Of a stretch of DNA of 64,000 bases, positions 1-8,166 are shown piece after piece. The stretch comes from CBDCTM01 sp965222005. Its GTDB lineage: Bacteria > Bacteroidota > Bacteroidia > Chitinophagales > Saprospiraceae. The DNA is taken from positions 4,154,001 to 4,218,000 of the forward strand of contig OZ244935.1 of assembly GCA_965222005.1 (NCBI GenBank), read 5' to 3'. The notes beneath the pieces were generated by a model. It was not told the origin of the DNA. It did no database searches and saw only the letters and a program-made list of their open reading frames with translations. The position numbers were made by a program, and so were the translations under genes. How positions within the stretch are numbered: the stretch's first letter is position 1; the number at the start of each line of letters is the position of its first letter.

Positions 1-1
1 T

Positions 2-679
2 GTCTTCGAGTTGAGTAAAATTGACCGCCTGGCCGATCGCTACCTCCTCAGCGACCGGGCCGATGTGCCACCCGATGTATTTGACACCAAGTATTTTGGC
101 GGCCTGAAATTGGGCTTCAATTACTACAATGTCGATGATAAGGTGATCCCCCGCCGGGGTATTTCTTTTCTCACCGATGCCGGCTACCTGGCTAATCTGA
201 AAGACAAGGGCAGCGATTTTGGCAGCTTGCGCAGCGAGCTGGCCGTTTATCAAAACATCGACCGCAAACAAAACCTCATACTCGCTACCCGCCTCGGATT
301 TGGCTACAACAGTGGCAACCAATTCGAGTTTTGGCAGGCACCCAGCCTGGGTGGCAAAACCAGCCTGCGCGGCTACCGGGCGCAGCGCTTTTATGGCAAA
401 ACGGCCTTTTGGCAAAACATCGACCTCCGGCTGCGCCTCTTTAGCAGCTACAACCGCGCCCTGCCCTTCACCTTCGGCATCTATGCCGGGTACGACTACG
501 GCCGCGTTTGGCTGGAACGCGACGACTCCGATACCTGGCACAGCAACTATGGCGGCGGTATCTGGCTGGCTCCACTCGATGCCGTCGTGTTGAGCTTTGG
601 CCTGTTTATGCCCCACAACCCCCTTGATGAGGAGGAGGAGAAACAGCGATTTGCCTTTACGGCGGGGTTTAATTTTTAG
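2..679 (+). CDS. Omp85/BamA-type surface antigen, C-terminal part
   Basis: The frame is open from the left edge, so this is the 3' part of a larger gene; the first possible start (TTG at 11) is probably internal. The roughly 225 residues read as outer-membrane beta-strands: alternating aromatic segments, an LRGYR motif that fits the conserved (V/L)RG(F/Y) loop of Omp85 barrels, and a last strand ending in F (FTAGFNF), the usual barrel signature. Known members are BamA, TamA and Bacteroidota fusions with a metallophosphoesterase; the missing N-terminus would decide between them. The protein should sit in the outer membrane and insert or export proteins. The gene for the possible partner TamB is in this window but 58 kb away, so no operon link is implied. 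Confidence 0.8.
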   Translation, partial: VFELSKIDRLADRYLLSDRADVPPDVFDTKYFGGLKLGFNYYNVDDKVIPRRGISFLTDAGYLANLKDKGSDFGSLRSELAVYQNIDRKQNLILATRLGFGYNSGNQFEFWQAPSLGGKTSLRGYRAQRFYGKTAFWQNIDLRLRLFSSYNRALPFTFGIYAGYDYGRVWLERDDSDTWHSNYGGGIWLAPLDAVVLSFGLFMPHNPLDEEEEKQRFAFTAGFNF

Positions 680-684
680 ACTAT

Positions 685-847
685 GAACTGATTTAAACTT
701 TTCTAATGGTTTGCGGCTCCAGCCCTTATAGAACCTGACTTCTTTCCTTTTATCGTCCGTACCATACAGGTACGCACTCAAAAAGAGAAATCGCCAGAAC
801 CTACAATGGCCAAGCCTCAACAACAATACAATAGTTTAAATCAGTTC
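685..847. repeat. MITE-like inverted-repeat element, 163 bp
   Basis: A perfect 14-bp terminal inverted repeat (GAACTGATTTAAAC at 685-698, GTTTAAATCAGTTC at 834-847) encloses 135 bp. Pairing continues imperfectly inward, so the whole element could fold into one long hairpin. An inner dyad CGTACC-ATACA-GGTACG lies in the middle. TAT flanks both ends and could be a 3-bp target duplication. No ORF is inside. It fills most of the gap between the barrel gene and the STAND gene. Calling it mobile is an inference from shape; only one copy is seen here. Confidence 0.5.
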
Positions 848-873
848 TATGTATTAACTTAACTATGTATTAA
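847..873 (+). promoter_or_regulatory. Paired 11-bp direct repeats upstream of the STAND gene
   Basis: CTATGTATTAA occurs at 847-857 and again at 863-873, 16 bp apart, 40 bp before the ATG of the STAND ATPase gene. The spacing is about one and a half helical turns. It may be an operator or simply AT-rich promoter sequence; no consensus -33/-7 pair is evident next to it. Confidence 0.3.
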
Positions 874-912
874 TGGCTAGTTGAACAGTCCCTGGCTACA
901 TAAAAACAGAAC

Positions 913-3900
913 ATGAGCGCAATCCTCTCCGGACTTCCTTGTGAGATCATCGGATCTTTGATCGATCGCAGCATCGATTTTGTGGTGGGGCAGGCGGCAC
1001 ATTCTACAAGCTATAAGGAATGGAAAAAGAAACATCGCCTTGAGCTGACGAGCCAGGATTCGGCCTTTCTCGATGTGTATGTGGAAGCGGTAGTGACCTA
1101 TTTTCAAACTGAAAAGCCTCCATGCCTGGAGCAATTTTTCCGCGAAAAAGCCATCCACCAAGCCTTGTACCGGCATTGGTACGGAAGCGACAGCGCTTCG
1201 CCCTTTTTTCCGGCATTGCAAAAATTAGCCAGCCATTTTGAATTGGAAAAACAGCTGGGTGCCGAAAAGCTGGAAGCCGAAATCGCACTCTTTGAGCAGG
1301 AATTTCGCTCTGCCGTCAATGTGAGCCGCCCCGCTTTTGAAAAAGCAGCGCATGATGATCGCCAACAAATAAAGCAAGGCATTGCCGACCTCCGCTCGGG
1401 GCTTGGCAGCCCCCTTCCCCGCGCCCTTACGCCAAACCCCTTCTCTCCGCCGGTTTTTATCGGCCGGGAGGAGAAGCTGGAAGAATTGCACCAAAAGCTC
1501 TTTTCAGGAAGCAACTTTCTGCTGTTGGTCAATGGCAAAGGCGGGATGGGTAAAACCTCCCTCGCTTCCCGCTACTATCATGAGTATATGGAGGCATACG
1601 AACATGTAGCCTGGGTGCTGGCGGAGCAAAACATCACTGAGGCACTTTTGTCGCTGGCCCGGCCCCTGCGGCTGGAGTTTGCGCCCGACATGCCGCCCCC
1701 CCAACGCCTGCGGCGGCTACTCCGGGAGCTGGCAAGCCTGAAAAAACCCAGCCTGCTGGTGATCGACAATGCCAATGATGCCGACGATATTAGAGACCAC
1801 TTTCAGGCATTGCGCCAATGCAGCAACTTCCACCTCCTGCTCACCACCCGCATTAACGAGCTGGAGGGAGCCGACTATTTTCCCATAAAAGGATTGAGCG
1901 AGCCCTATGCCGCAGAGCTTTTTAAAAAATACTACAAAGGGCATCAGCCCGGCGAAGATGCCTTGCTCAAAGACATCATCGGCTGGGTGGACCACAATAC
2001 CCTGATCATCGAATTGCTGGCTAAAAACCTCCAAAACATCAATCAATTTGAGCGCGAATACTCGCTCAGCCAGCTGTATGCCGACCTACAAAAGAGCCTC
2101 CTCGCACTGAGCCGTTCCGGGAGCATACACACGGCCTACCAGGCAAAAGGCACCGGCTTGCGCTACGAAAACCCCGAAGCCATCGTATTGGCCATGTACG
2201 ATGTGCTGAGCCTGGCGGAAACCGAAAAACAACTGATCTCCCTCTTTGCCGTGCTGCCCAATGAGCCAATTGCCTTTCAAAAGCTCAAGCAGATGCTGCC
2301 TGAGGGGGAGGCTAAAGCAGCCTTGAGCGCACTTACTCAAAAAGGCTGGATAGACTACGAGGAGGCCGAAAAGACCTTTAAAACTAACCAGGTGGTCCAG
2401 GATGTGGTGAAGGTAAAACAAAAGGAGAGACTGCGTGCTGACTGCAGCCTGGCCATTGCGTATTTAACAGATAAACTTTCCGGGCAGGATTTGCTCCATA
2501 CAGCGCAATACCTGGACGCACTGACAGTATTGAGCTATGCCGAATCCCTCATCAACAACCTCTCCTCAACGGATATTGACCTGGCCATTCTTTGCCAATA
2601 TACCGGGAATTTTTACCGAAAAACAGGCGAATTGCATCCGGCTATGGAAGCCTACCAGCAGATGGCAGCTATTCTAATGGCCCTTTGTGATCAGGAGCCG
2701 GGCGATGTGTCGTATAAAAACGGTTTGGCGATATCGCATTCCAGGCTGGGGGACATATATAAATCGCAGGGCGACCTGGCCGATGCGCTGAAGCATTATA
2801 AGCTCTACAATGAACTGGAACAGGGGCTCCATGCGGAATATCCGGGCGATGTGTCGTATAAAAACGGTTTGGCGATATCGCATTCCAGGCTGGGGGACAT
2901 ATATAAATCGCAGGGCGACCTGGCCGATGCGCTGAAGCATTATGAGCTCTACAATGAACTGAAAAAGGGGCTCCATGCGGAATATCCGGGCGATGTGTCG
3001 TATAAAAACGGTTTGGCGATATCGCATTCCAATCTGGGGGACATATATAAGTCGCAGGGCGACCTGGCCAAGGCGCTGGAGCATTATAAGCTCTGCAATG
3101 AACTGGAACAGGGGCTCCATGCGGAATATCCGGGCGATGTGTCGTATAAAAACAACTTGGCGATATCGCATTCCAATCTGGGGGACATATATAAGTCGCA
3201 GGGCGACCTGGCCAAGGCGCTGGAGCATTATAAGCTCTGCAATGAACTGGAACAGGGGCTCCATGCGGAATATCCGGGCGATGTGTCGTATAAAAACAAC
3301 TTGGCGATATCGCATTCCAATCTGGGGGACATATATAAATCGCAGGGCGACCTGGCCGATGCGCTGAAGCATTATAAGCTCTACAATGAACTGGAACAGG
3401 GGCTCCATGCGGAATATCCGGGCGATGTGTCGTATAAAAACGGTTTGGCGATATCGCATTCCAATCTGGGGGACATATATAAGTCGCAGGGCGACCTGGC
3501 CGATGCGCTGGAGCATTATAAGCTCTACAATGAACTGGAACAGGGGCTCCATGCGGAATATCCGGGCGATGTGTCGTATAAAAACAACTTGGCGATATCG
3601 CATTCCAGGCTGGGGGACATATATAAATCGCAGGGCGACCTGGCCGATGCGCTGAAGCATTATGAGCTCTGCAATGAACTGGAACAGGGGCTCCATGCGG
3701 AATATCCGGGCGATGTGTCGTATAAAAACAACTTGGCGATATCGCATTCCAGGCTGGGGGACATATATAAATCGCAGGGCGACCTGGCCGATGCGCTGGA
3801 GCATTATAAGCTCTACAATGAACTGGAACAGGGGCTCCATGCGGAATATCCGGGCGATGTGTCGTATAAAAACAACTTGGCGATATCGCATTCCAATCTG

Positions 3901-4065
3901 GGGGACATATATAAATCGCAGGGCGACCTGGCCGATGCGCTGAAGCATTATGAGCAGGCCCGCTCACATTGCGAGGAGCTGGTGGCAGCCGTCCCTCAGC
4001 ATGCTGAGTTTCAAAGGAATTTGCGTATTATCACTGAACGAATAGAGGGCTTAGGCCGAGCCTGA
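913..4065 (+). CDS. STAND (NB-ARC) ATPase with C-terminal TPR array
   Basis: A 1050-residue soluble protein with three parts. Residues 1-170 are a helical N-terminal domain that I do not recognise, in the position where STAND proteins carry an effector. Residues 180-560 are an NB-ARC/STAND ATPase: IGRE at the start, Walker A GKGGMGKTS at 208-216, Walker B LLVID ending at D285, LLLTTR sensor at 308-313, then winged-helix-like sequence. Residues 560-1040 are TPRs, nine of them nearly identical 48-residue units. In this family, ligand binding to the repeats releases ATP-dependent oligomerisation and activates the effector, as in Avs/NLR-type phage defence and apoptosis-like regulators. No protease, nuclease or TIR motif is visible. 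The ATG at 913 follows a MITE-like element. Phage defence is inference; signalling is also possible. Confidence 0.85.
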   Translation: MSAILSGLPCEIIGSLIDRSIDFVVGQAAHSTSYKEWKKKHRLELTSQDSAFLDVYVEAVVTYFQTEKPPCLEQFFREKAIHQALYRHWYGSDSASPFFPALQKLASHFELEKQLGAEKLEAEIALFEQEFRSAVNVSRPAFEKAAHDDRQQIKQGIADLRSGLGSPLPRALTPNPFSPPVFIGREEKLEELHQKLFSGSNFLLLVNGKGGMGKTSLASRYYHEYMEAYEHVAWVLAEQNITEALLSLARPLRLEFAPDMPPPQRLRRLLRELASLKKPSLLVIDNANDADDIRDHFQALRQCSNFHLLLTTRINELEGADYFPIKGLSEPYAAELFKKYYKGHQPGEDALLKDIIGWVDHNTLIIELLAKNLQNINQFEREYSLSQLYADLQKSLLALSRSGSIHTAYQAKGTGLRYENPEAIVLAMYDVLSLAETEKQLISLFAVLPNEPIAFQKLKQMLPEGEAKAALSALTQKGWIDYEEAEKTFKTNQVVQDVVKVKQKERLRADCSLAIAYLTDKLSGQDLLHTAQYLDALTVLSYAESLINNLSSTDIDLAILCQYTGNFYRKTGELHPAMEAYQQMAAILMALCDQEPGDVSYKNGLAISHSRLGDIYKSQGDLADALKHYKLYNELEQGLHAEYPGDVSYKNGLAISHSRLGDIYKSQGDLADALKHYELYNELKKGLHAEYPGDVSYKNGLAISHSNLGDIYKSQGDLAKALEHYKLCNELEQGLHAEYPGDVSYKNNLAISHSNLGDIYKSQGDLAKALEHYKLCNELEQGLHAEYPGDVSYKNNLAISHSNLGDIYKSQGDLADALKHYKLYNELEQGLHAEYPGDVSYKNGLAISHSNLGDIYKSQGDLADALEHYKLYNELEQGLHAEYPGDVSYKNNLAISHSRLGDIYKSQGDLADALKHYELCNELEQGLHAEYPGDVSYKNNLAISHSRLGDIYKSQGDLADALEHYKLYNELEQGLHAEYPGDVSYKNNLAISHSNLGDIYKSQGDLADALKHYEQARSHCEELVAAVPQHAEFQRNLRIITERIEGLGRA
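2701..3957 (+). repeat. Tandem 144-bp repeats encoding TPR units (8.7 copies)
   Basis: Unit starts lie at 2701, 2845, 2989, 3133, 3277, 3421, 3565, 3709 and 3853, exactly 144 bp apart; the ninth unit diverges near 3950. Each encodes a 48-residue TPR beginning GDVSYKN. The units are nearly identical in DNA, including synonymous positions. They differ at a few fixed sites (unit residues G/N, R/N, D/K, K/E, K/E, Y/C and EQ/KK), and these variants are combined differently from unit to unit, as expected from unequal crossing-over or gene conversion. Confidence 0.95.
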
Positions 4066-4116
4066 GACGCCACAAAAGCAAGTAAGAGCATATGGATTTT
4101 AATAATTTGACTACAA

Positions 4117-4842
4117 ATGATGAATGATCTGACCAATAAAACCGCCTTCATCACCGGCGGAAGCAAAGGTATAGGCTACGGCATTGCTGAGGTATTGCTG
4201 CGGGCAGGTATGCACGTAGCCATCACCAGCCGCAGCCAGCAGGCCGCTGATGAGGCAGTAGCCCGGCTCAGTCAGGCGGGTGCTGGCAAAGCGCTGGGCC
4301 TGGCTGCCGATGTGCGCAGCTACGAGGCGCAGCAGCAGGCCATCGATGCCGCCCGGCAGGCCTTTGGCAGCATCGATGCGGTGATCGCCAATGCGGGGCT
4401 GGGGCACTTCGGCAGCATCGAGGAGCTGAGCCCCCAGCAGTGGCAGGAAACCATCGACACCAATCTGACGGGTGTATTTTACACTGCCAAGGCAGCGATT
4501 GCTGCGCTCAAAGCATCGCAGGGCTACCTCATCACCATCGCCAGCCTGGCGGGCACCAATTTTTTTGCTGGCGGCTCTGCCTACAATGCCAGCAAATTCG
4601 GGCTGGTCGGATTTACCCAGGCTGTGATGCTCGATCTGCGCCACTTCGGCGTACGGGTCACCACCATAATGCCCGGTTCGGTGGCCACCTATTTCAACAA
4701 TCATACACCCAATCCGGCTGATGAATGGAAGATTCAGCCGGAGGATATTGGCCAGCTGGTGTGGGATGTTTTGAAGATACCCGGCCGTACCTTGCCCAGC
4801 AAAATAGAGGTGCGACCTGCACAACCTCCCCAAAAGAAATAA
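4117..4842 (+). CDS. Short-chain dehydrogenase/reductase (SDR)
   Basis: A 241-residue classical SDR, a cytoplasmic NAD(P)H-dependent oxidoreductase. The cofactor motif TGGSKGIG is at 13-20, the NAG motif (ANAG) near residue 91, the catalytic serine at S143, and YNASK at 156-160 gives the Tyr/Lys pair. The substrate cannot be told from sequence; 3-ketoacyl and sugar reductases share this layout. Two ATGs stand in tandem at 4117 and 4120. Its stop is 3 nt before the start of the phosphatase gene, so the two are probably one operon. Confidence 0.9.
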   Translation: MMNDLTNKTAFITGGSKGIGYGIAEVLLRAGMHVAITSRSQQAADEAVARLSQAGAGKALGLAADVRSYEAQQQAIDAARQAFGSIDAVIANAGLGHFGSIEELSPQQWQETIDTNLTGVFYTAKAAIAALKASQGYLITIASLAGTNFFAGGSAYNASKFGLVGFTQAVMLDLRHFGVRVTTIMPGSVATYFNNHTPNPADEWKIQPEDIGQLVWDVLKIPGRTLPSKIEVRPAQPPQKK

Positions 4843-4845
4843 GGT

Positions 4846-5466
4846 ATGCTTTCCAAAAAACTTCAGGCCCTCTGCCGCCGCTTGGAAGGCGGAGCCCGCG
4901 AAATTCAGCCGGATCGACTGGCCTTATTGCAGGAAATGGCCGCAAAAATAGCCCTTTTACCAGAGCAATCGGGCGGCCTGGAGGTCATCGTGATCTGCAC
5001 CCACAACTCTCGCCGAAGCCAGTTGGGGCAGCTGCTGTTGCAGTTGGCAGCCTTTCATTATGGCTTGCCGGAGATTCAGGTGTATTCGGGCGGGACGGCC
5101 GCTACGGGAGTGTATAAAAGCATCGTGGAAGCGCTTCGGCGAGTGGGTTTTGTGCTGGAAGCCCACAAAGAGAACGGCTACCGCCTGGAGCTGGAAGGCC
5201 GCTCACTAAATTTGTTTTCCAAGGTGTACGATCACCCCGCCAATCCGACCAGCCAATTTGTGGCGGTGATGGTTTGCAGCGATGCGGACGAAGGTTGCCC
5301 GGTGGTGCGTGGGGCCGCCTTGCGATTTTCGCTTCCCTACACCGATCCCAAGCTTTTTGACGGAAGCCCGGAAGAGCAAAGCGCCTATGATGCCAAGTTG
5401 GGAGAGATCGGTAGAGAGATGTTTTATCTGGCGGGTAAGATAAGGGCATACCTAAACTTCCGTTAG
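4846..5466 (+). CDS. Low-molecular-weight protein tyrosine phosphatase / arsenate reductase-like
   Basis: A 206-residue protein with the phosphatase loop C51-T-H-N-S-R-R-S, which fits C-x5-R-S/T of LMW tyrosine phosphatases and thioredoxin-coupled arsenate reductases. It is longer than the usual 140-155 residues because of an N-terminal extension of about 45 residues. Bacteroidota have a family of about 200-residue proteins like this one. The VCSDADEGCP segment near residue 144 supplies further cysteines, as in arsenate reductase-like members. No ars genes are nearby; the only partner is the SDR gene upstream. Dephosphorylation or arsenate reduction are both open. Confidence 0.75.
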   Translation: MLSKKLQALCRRLEGGAREIQPDRLALLQEMAAKIALLPEQSGGLEVIVICTHNSRRSQLGQLLLQLAAFHYGLPEIQVYSGGTAATGVYKSIVEALRRVGFVLEAHKENGYRLELEGRSLNLFSKVYDHPANPTSQFVAVMVCSDADEGCPVVRGAALRFSLPYTDPKLFDGSPEEQSAYDAKLGEIGREMFYLAGKIRAYLNFR

Positions 5467-5663
5467 AGTATATTTAAAAATCGTTTTTGATGGCGAAAAA
5501 CCTGAGCGCCTGCCCTGAGATTGGACCGCTGTGAATCTGAAGGTCTAAAGGCTCACCTTGGGCGGGATGACGAAGATCAGTCGCACAGCTAATCAAAATC
5601 ATTTTTTGATGGAAATAGCAAGCTTATGTTTGGGAGATATTTCAGCACGAAATCTGTCAATTT

Positions 5664-5828
5664 ATGAAGTTTGAATTCCTTAAAATCAGTGTAGGAACAT
5701 TGATATTGCGGTACTATTTGATGATGCTCATTGTATTGATTGCCGGATTTATGGGGCAGTGGTGGCTGACGATATTTGCATTCCCCATATTCGCCAGTGC
5801 AATTTTGGGCATCAAACTTAAGCGTTAA
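5664..5828 (+). CDS. Small two-helix membrane protein, 54 aa
   Basis: An ATG at 5664 opens a 54-codon frame. It begins MKFEFLKISVGTL, has two hydrophobic segments (about 18-30 and 33-49) around a GQWW turn, and ends GIKLKR, giving a positive C-terminal end. The composition is that of a real small inner-membrane protein. Its last 4 nt overlap the 3' end of the convergent histidine kinase gene. There is no clear Shine-Dalgarno, which is normal here. I do not recognise a family; function unknown. Confidence 0.5.
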   Translation: MKFEFLKISVGTLILRYYLMMLIVLIAGFMGQWWLTIFAFPIFASAILGIKLKR

Positions 5829-7459
5829 TTTGCCTTAATGCTGCCCGTTGGATAGTAGGGGATAGTGACGGTAAATTTACTTCCCGAGCTCTCATTGCTA
5901 TGGAAGGAGATTTGCCCTTCCAGCATATCTACATAACCTTTGACGATGTGCAGCCCAAGGCCGGTGCCCTTAAAATTGGTGGCGTTACTGGCTCTGAAAA
6001 AGCGGGTGAACAGATATTGTTGCTCATGAATGGGAATACCGATTCCCTGGTCCGTAATCTGGATTTCGAATTGCTTATCTGCTTTGATCTGGTAGCTGCA
6101 AAGTATCCTGCTATCTTCTCCCGAATATTTGTACGCATTGGAAAGGAGGTTGAACAAAATGTTTTTTAGCAGATTGCGGTCGGAATAGATTGTAGGCAAA
6201 GTGTCTGTTCCGTTCACTTCAATTCGCTGCCCTTTTTTCAGCAAGCCTTCCATTTCATCCACTACTTCGCTGATCAGCCCTTCCAGCGAAAAGTAGTTGG
6301 GTCGAAGCTGAATTTTTCCTTCCTCAATTTTGCTCAACGACAGAAAATCATTCAGAATATTGGTCAAATTGTCCACAGCGGACTTGATTCGGTTCACATG
6401 TTTGATGCGCTGGTTTTGCTGGCCGGCTTCTGTGTATCGGCCTATTAAGGCAGCAGAAGACTGGATGGTGCTGAGCGGGGTGCGAAATTCATGGGAGGCC
6501 ATTGAAACAAAGCGCGATTTCAGCTCGCTGAGTTCTTTTTCCTTTTCAAGGCTGTTGCGGATTTCCTGCTCCGACTGCCGCAATGCTTCCGCAATCCGTT
6601 TGCGTTCTTTGATCTGATGCTCCAGCTGATGATTGACTTCCAATAATTTGCTTACTGTTTGCGAAAGCTCTTCGGTGCGCTGCTCCACCATTGCTTCGAG
6701 GTCTTCATTGAGCTGGCGGATGGCATGTTCTGTCTTTTTTTGATCACTGAGATCATGGATGATACCTGTAAAGAGAATCTTTTCGTCCTGCCTGATCTCG
6801 CTTACGCTGAGCCGTATCGGAAACTCCCGGCCCTCTTTTTTACGCCCCAACACCTCGCGGCCAATACCGACGATTTTGGCATGCCCCGATTGCAGATAGG
6901 TGCGGATGTATTGATCGTGCTTTGCTTTGTGGGGATTGCCCATCAGAATGCTGATGTTTTGGCCAATCAGTTCCTCTTTGCTGTAGCCAAAAAGGCGGGC
7001 AATAGCCAGGTTGGTCATTTCGATAATCCCCTCTGCATTGATGATGATGATGCCGTCAACGGCTGTTTCAAAGACTGCTTTAAGTTTGCTTTGGCTGTCG
7101 GCAAGGGCGGATTCATGTTCTTTTATTTGCGTGTAATCCTGAATGTAACAAACATGTATTTGTTTATTTTCAAGATGTATTTTTCTGATAATCAATGAAA
7201 TAGGAAAGTCCGATTCGTCTTTGCGTACCGCTCCCATCTCTTGTTCGAGCGAATTGATTTGATGGGGAGCGAAAGTTGGAATCAATGTTTGTATCCTTTC
7301 GCCTGTAAGTTCTTCAAGGGGAAAGCCAAACATTTTTGCGGCTGCCTGATTGGCCTGCGCAATGATTCCTTCTTCCCCGAGGATCAGAATTCCCTGCGGG
7401 CTGAGTGTAAAAATTTCCTTACTGTCCAAAAGGTTGGATGGTAGTTCGTTGTTCGGCAT
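5825..7459 (-). CDS. PAS-PAS sensor histidine kinase with FixL-like haem-pocket residues
   Basis: A 544-residue soluble kinase without membrane helices. PAS 1 spans about 15-115, PAS 2 about 125-240, a coiled coil 245-310, HisKA carries the phospho-accepting H323 in SHEFRTPL, and HATPase_c has the N box (NLLSNAYKYS), G1 (DQGIGIP), F box and G2 (GTGLGL). PAS 2 resembles the oxygen sensor FixL: KHDQY gives H181 at the haem-binding histidine position, and GIGRE gives R201, exactly 20 residues later, as H200 and R220 of Bradyrhizobium FixL. L217 and V219 match its distal-pocket L236 and I238. Two FixL propionate contacts are not kept. Oxygen sensing is an inference, supported by the oxidase and stress genes nearby. 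No response regulator is adjacent. Confidence 0.85.
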   Translation of the reverse strand: MPNNELPSNLLDSKEIFTLSPQGILILGEEGIIAQANQAAAKMFGFPLEELTGERIQTLIPTFAPHQINSLEQEMGAVRKDESDFPISLIIRKIHLENKQIHVCYIQDYTQIKEHESALADSQSKLKAVFETAVDGIIIINAEGIIEMTNLAIARLFGYSKEELIGQNISILMGNPHKAKHDQYIRTYLQSGHAKIVGIGREVLGRKKEGREFPIRLSVSEIRQDEKILFTGIIHDLSDQKKTEHAIRQLNEDLEAMVEQRTEELSQTVSKLLEVNHQLEHQIKERKRIAEALRQSEQEIRNSLEKEKELSELKSRFVSMASHEFRTPLSTIQSSAALIGRYTEAGQQNQRIKHVNRIKSAVDNLTNILNDFLSLSKIEEGKIQLRPNYFSLEGLISEVVDEMEGLLKKGQRIEVNGTDTLPTIYSDRNLLKNILFNLLSNAYKYSGEDSRILCSYQIKADKQFEIQITDQGIGIPIHEQQYLFTRFFRASNATNFKGTGLGLHIVKGYVDMLEGQISFHSNESSGSKFTVTIPYYPTGSIKAN

Positions 7460-7532
7460 CGAAGCTGAAAATTAGATGAACGCGATCAATATTGGAGGCA
7501 ATTTACTCAAAAACGCTCATCCCGATTGCTTT

Positions 7533-7550
7533 TGGGAACACTTATTCCCA
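7533..7550. promoter_or_regulatory. 18-bp dyad in the divergent kinase/CBS promoter region
   Basis: TGGGAA-CACTTA-TTCCCA is a perfect 6+6 dyad with a 6-bp spacer, centred in the 198-bp gap between the divergent histidine kinase and first CBS genes. A looser GATTCC...GGAATC pair lies at about 7600-7645. The shape suits a dimeric regulator, but no regulator is identified. Confidence 0.35.
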
Positions 7551-7657
7551 GACTGTTGAAATGGAGGATTGATTTTTTGAGCGGTGCTTCACGACTTTGA
7601 TTCCAGTGACCTTAATCATTTTTATATATGATCGGAATCATTGGTATTTAGGGGTAT

Positions 7658-8149
7658 GTGAGTGACCTTGTGATGAGTATTTTTAATAATGAATTATTGA
7701 TAATGGATGTTTCTTCTCCTCTCAGCACGATCATGAGCAAGCATGTCAGCATCGTTCAGCATGATGATCGCTTGGAATTAGTCAAACAATTGATGGAAGG
7801 CAAACAAATCCACCATGTGCCGGTTTGTGAGGGAGATAAGTTGGTTGGGATTATCAGCCACACGGATTTGAAACTATTTTTGAAAGGTAATGCTGCCAAC
7901 GCTTATCAGGAGATGATGAATACTATCCGTTTGCGCAATTATACGGCCGCTGAAATTATGACTTCCGAGCTGGTTACCCTCAAACCTGATGATAGCATTC
8001 AAAAGGCCTTACAAATTTTTAAAAAGAATGAATTTAAAGCCATCCCAATAGTAGAACAGCAAAAGATCATCGGCTTATTGACTACTTATGATATTATCAA
8101 AGCTCTGTTGGCTTCTTTCCATTCAAAATCCTCGGTGCATGATTCTTAG
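7658..8149 (+). CDS. CBS-pair protein 1
   Basis: Up to 163 residues, consisting of two CBS domains (about 20-75 and 100-158) and nothing else. The motifs LVGIISHTDL and IIGLLTTYDI are the usual ends of CBS domains, which bind adenosine nucleotides and sense energy state. The longest frame starts at a GTG (7658). ATGs at 7673 and 7703 are alternatives; the last gives an N-terminus (MDVSSPLSTIM) like those of the two other CBS proteins here and is my preference. It is the first gene of a plus-strand run with two Usp and two further CBS genes. Confidence 0.85.
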   Translation: MSDLVMSIFNNELLIMDVSSPLSTIMSKHVSIVQHDDRLELVKQLMEGKQIHHVPVCEGDKLVGIISHTDLKLFLKGNAANAYQEMMNTIRLRNYTAAEIMTSELVTLKPDDSIQKALQIFKKNEFKAIPIVEQQKIIGLLTTYDIIKALLASFHSKSSVHDS

Positions 8150-8166
8150 GAAGAACATTTAGTCGC

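Noticed and set aside
2701..3957. CRISPR array
   Set aside because: The repeats are contiguous, 144 bp long and coding, without spacers.
2669..3967. Minus-strand open frames of 424-432 codons inside the STAND gene
   Set aside because: They are shadows of the 144-bp repeats; a stop-free antisense unit is copied nine times. The sense TPR frame is clearly the real one.
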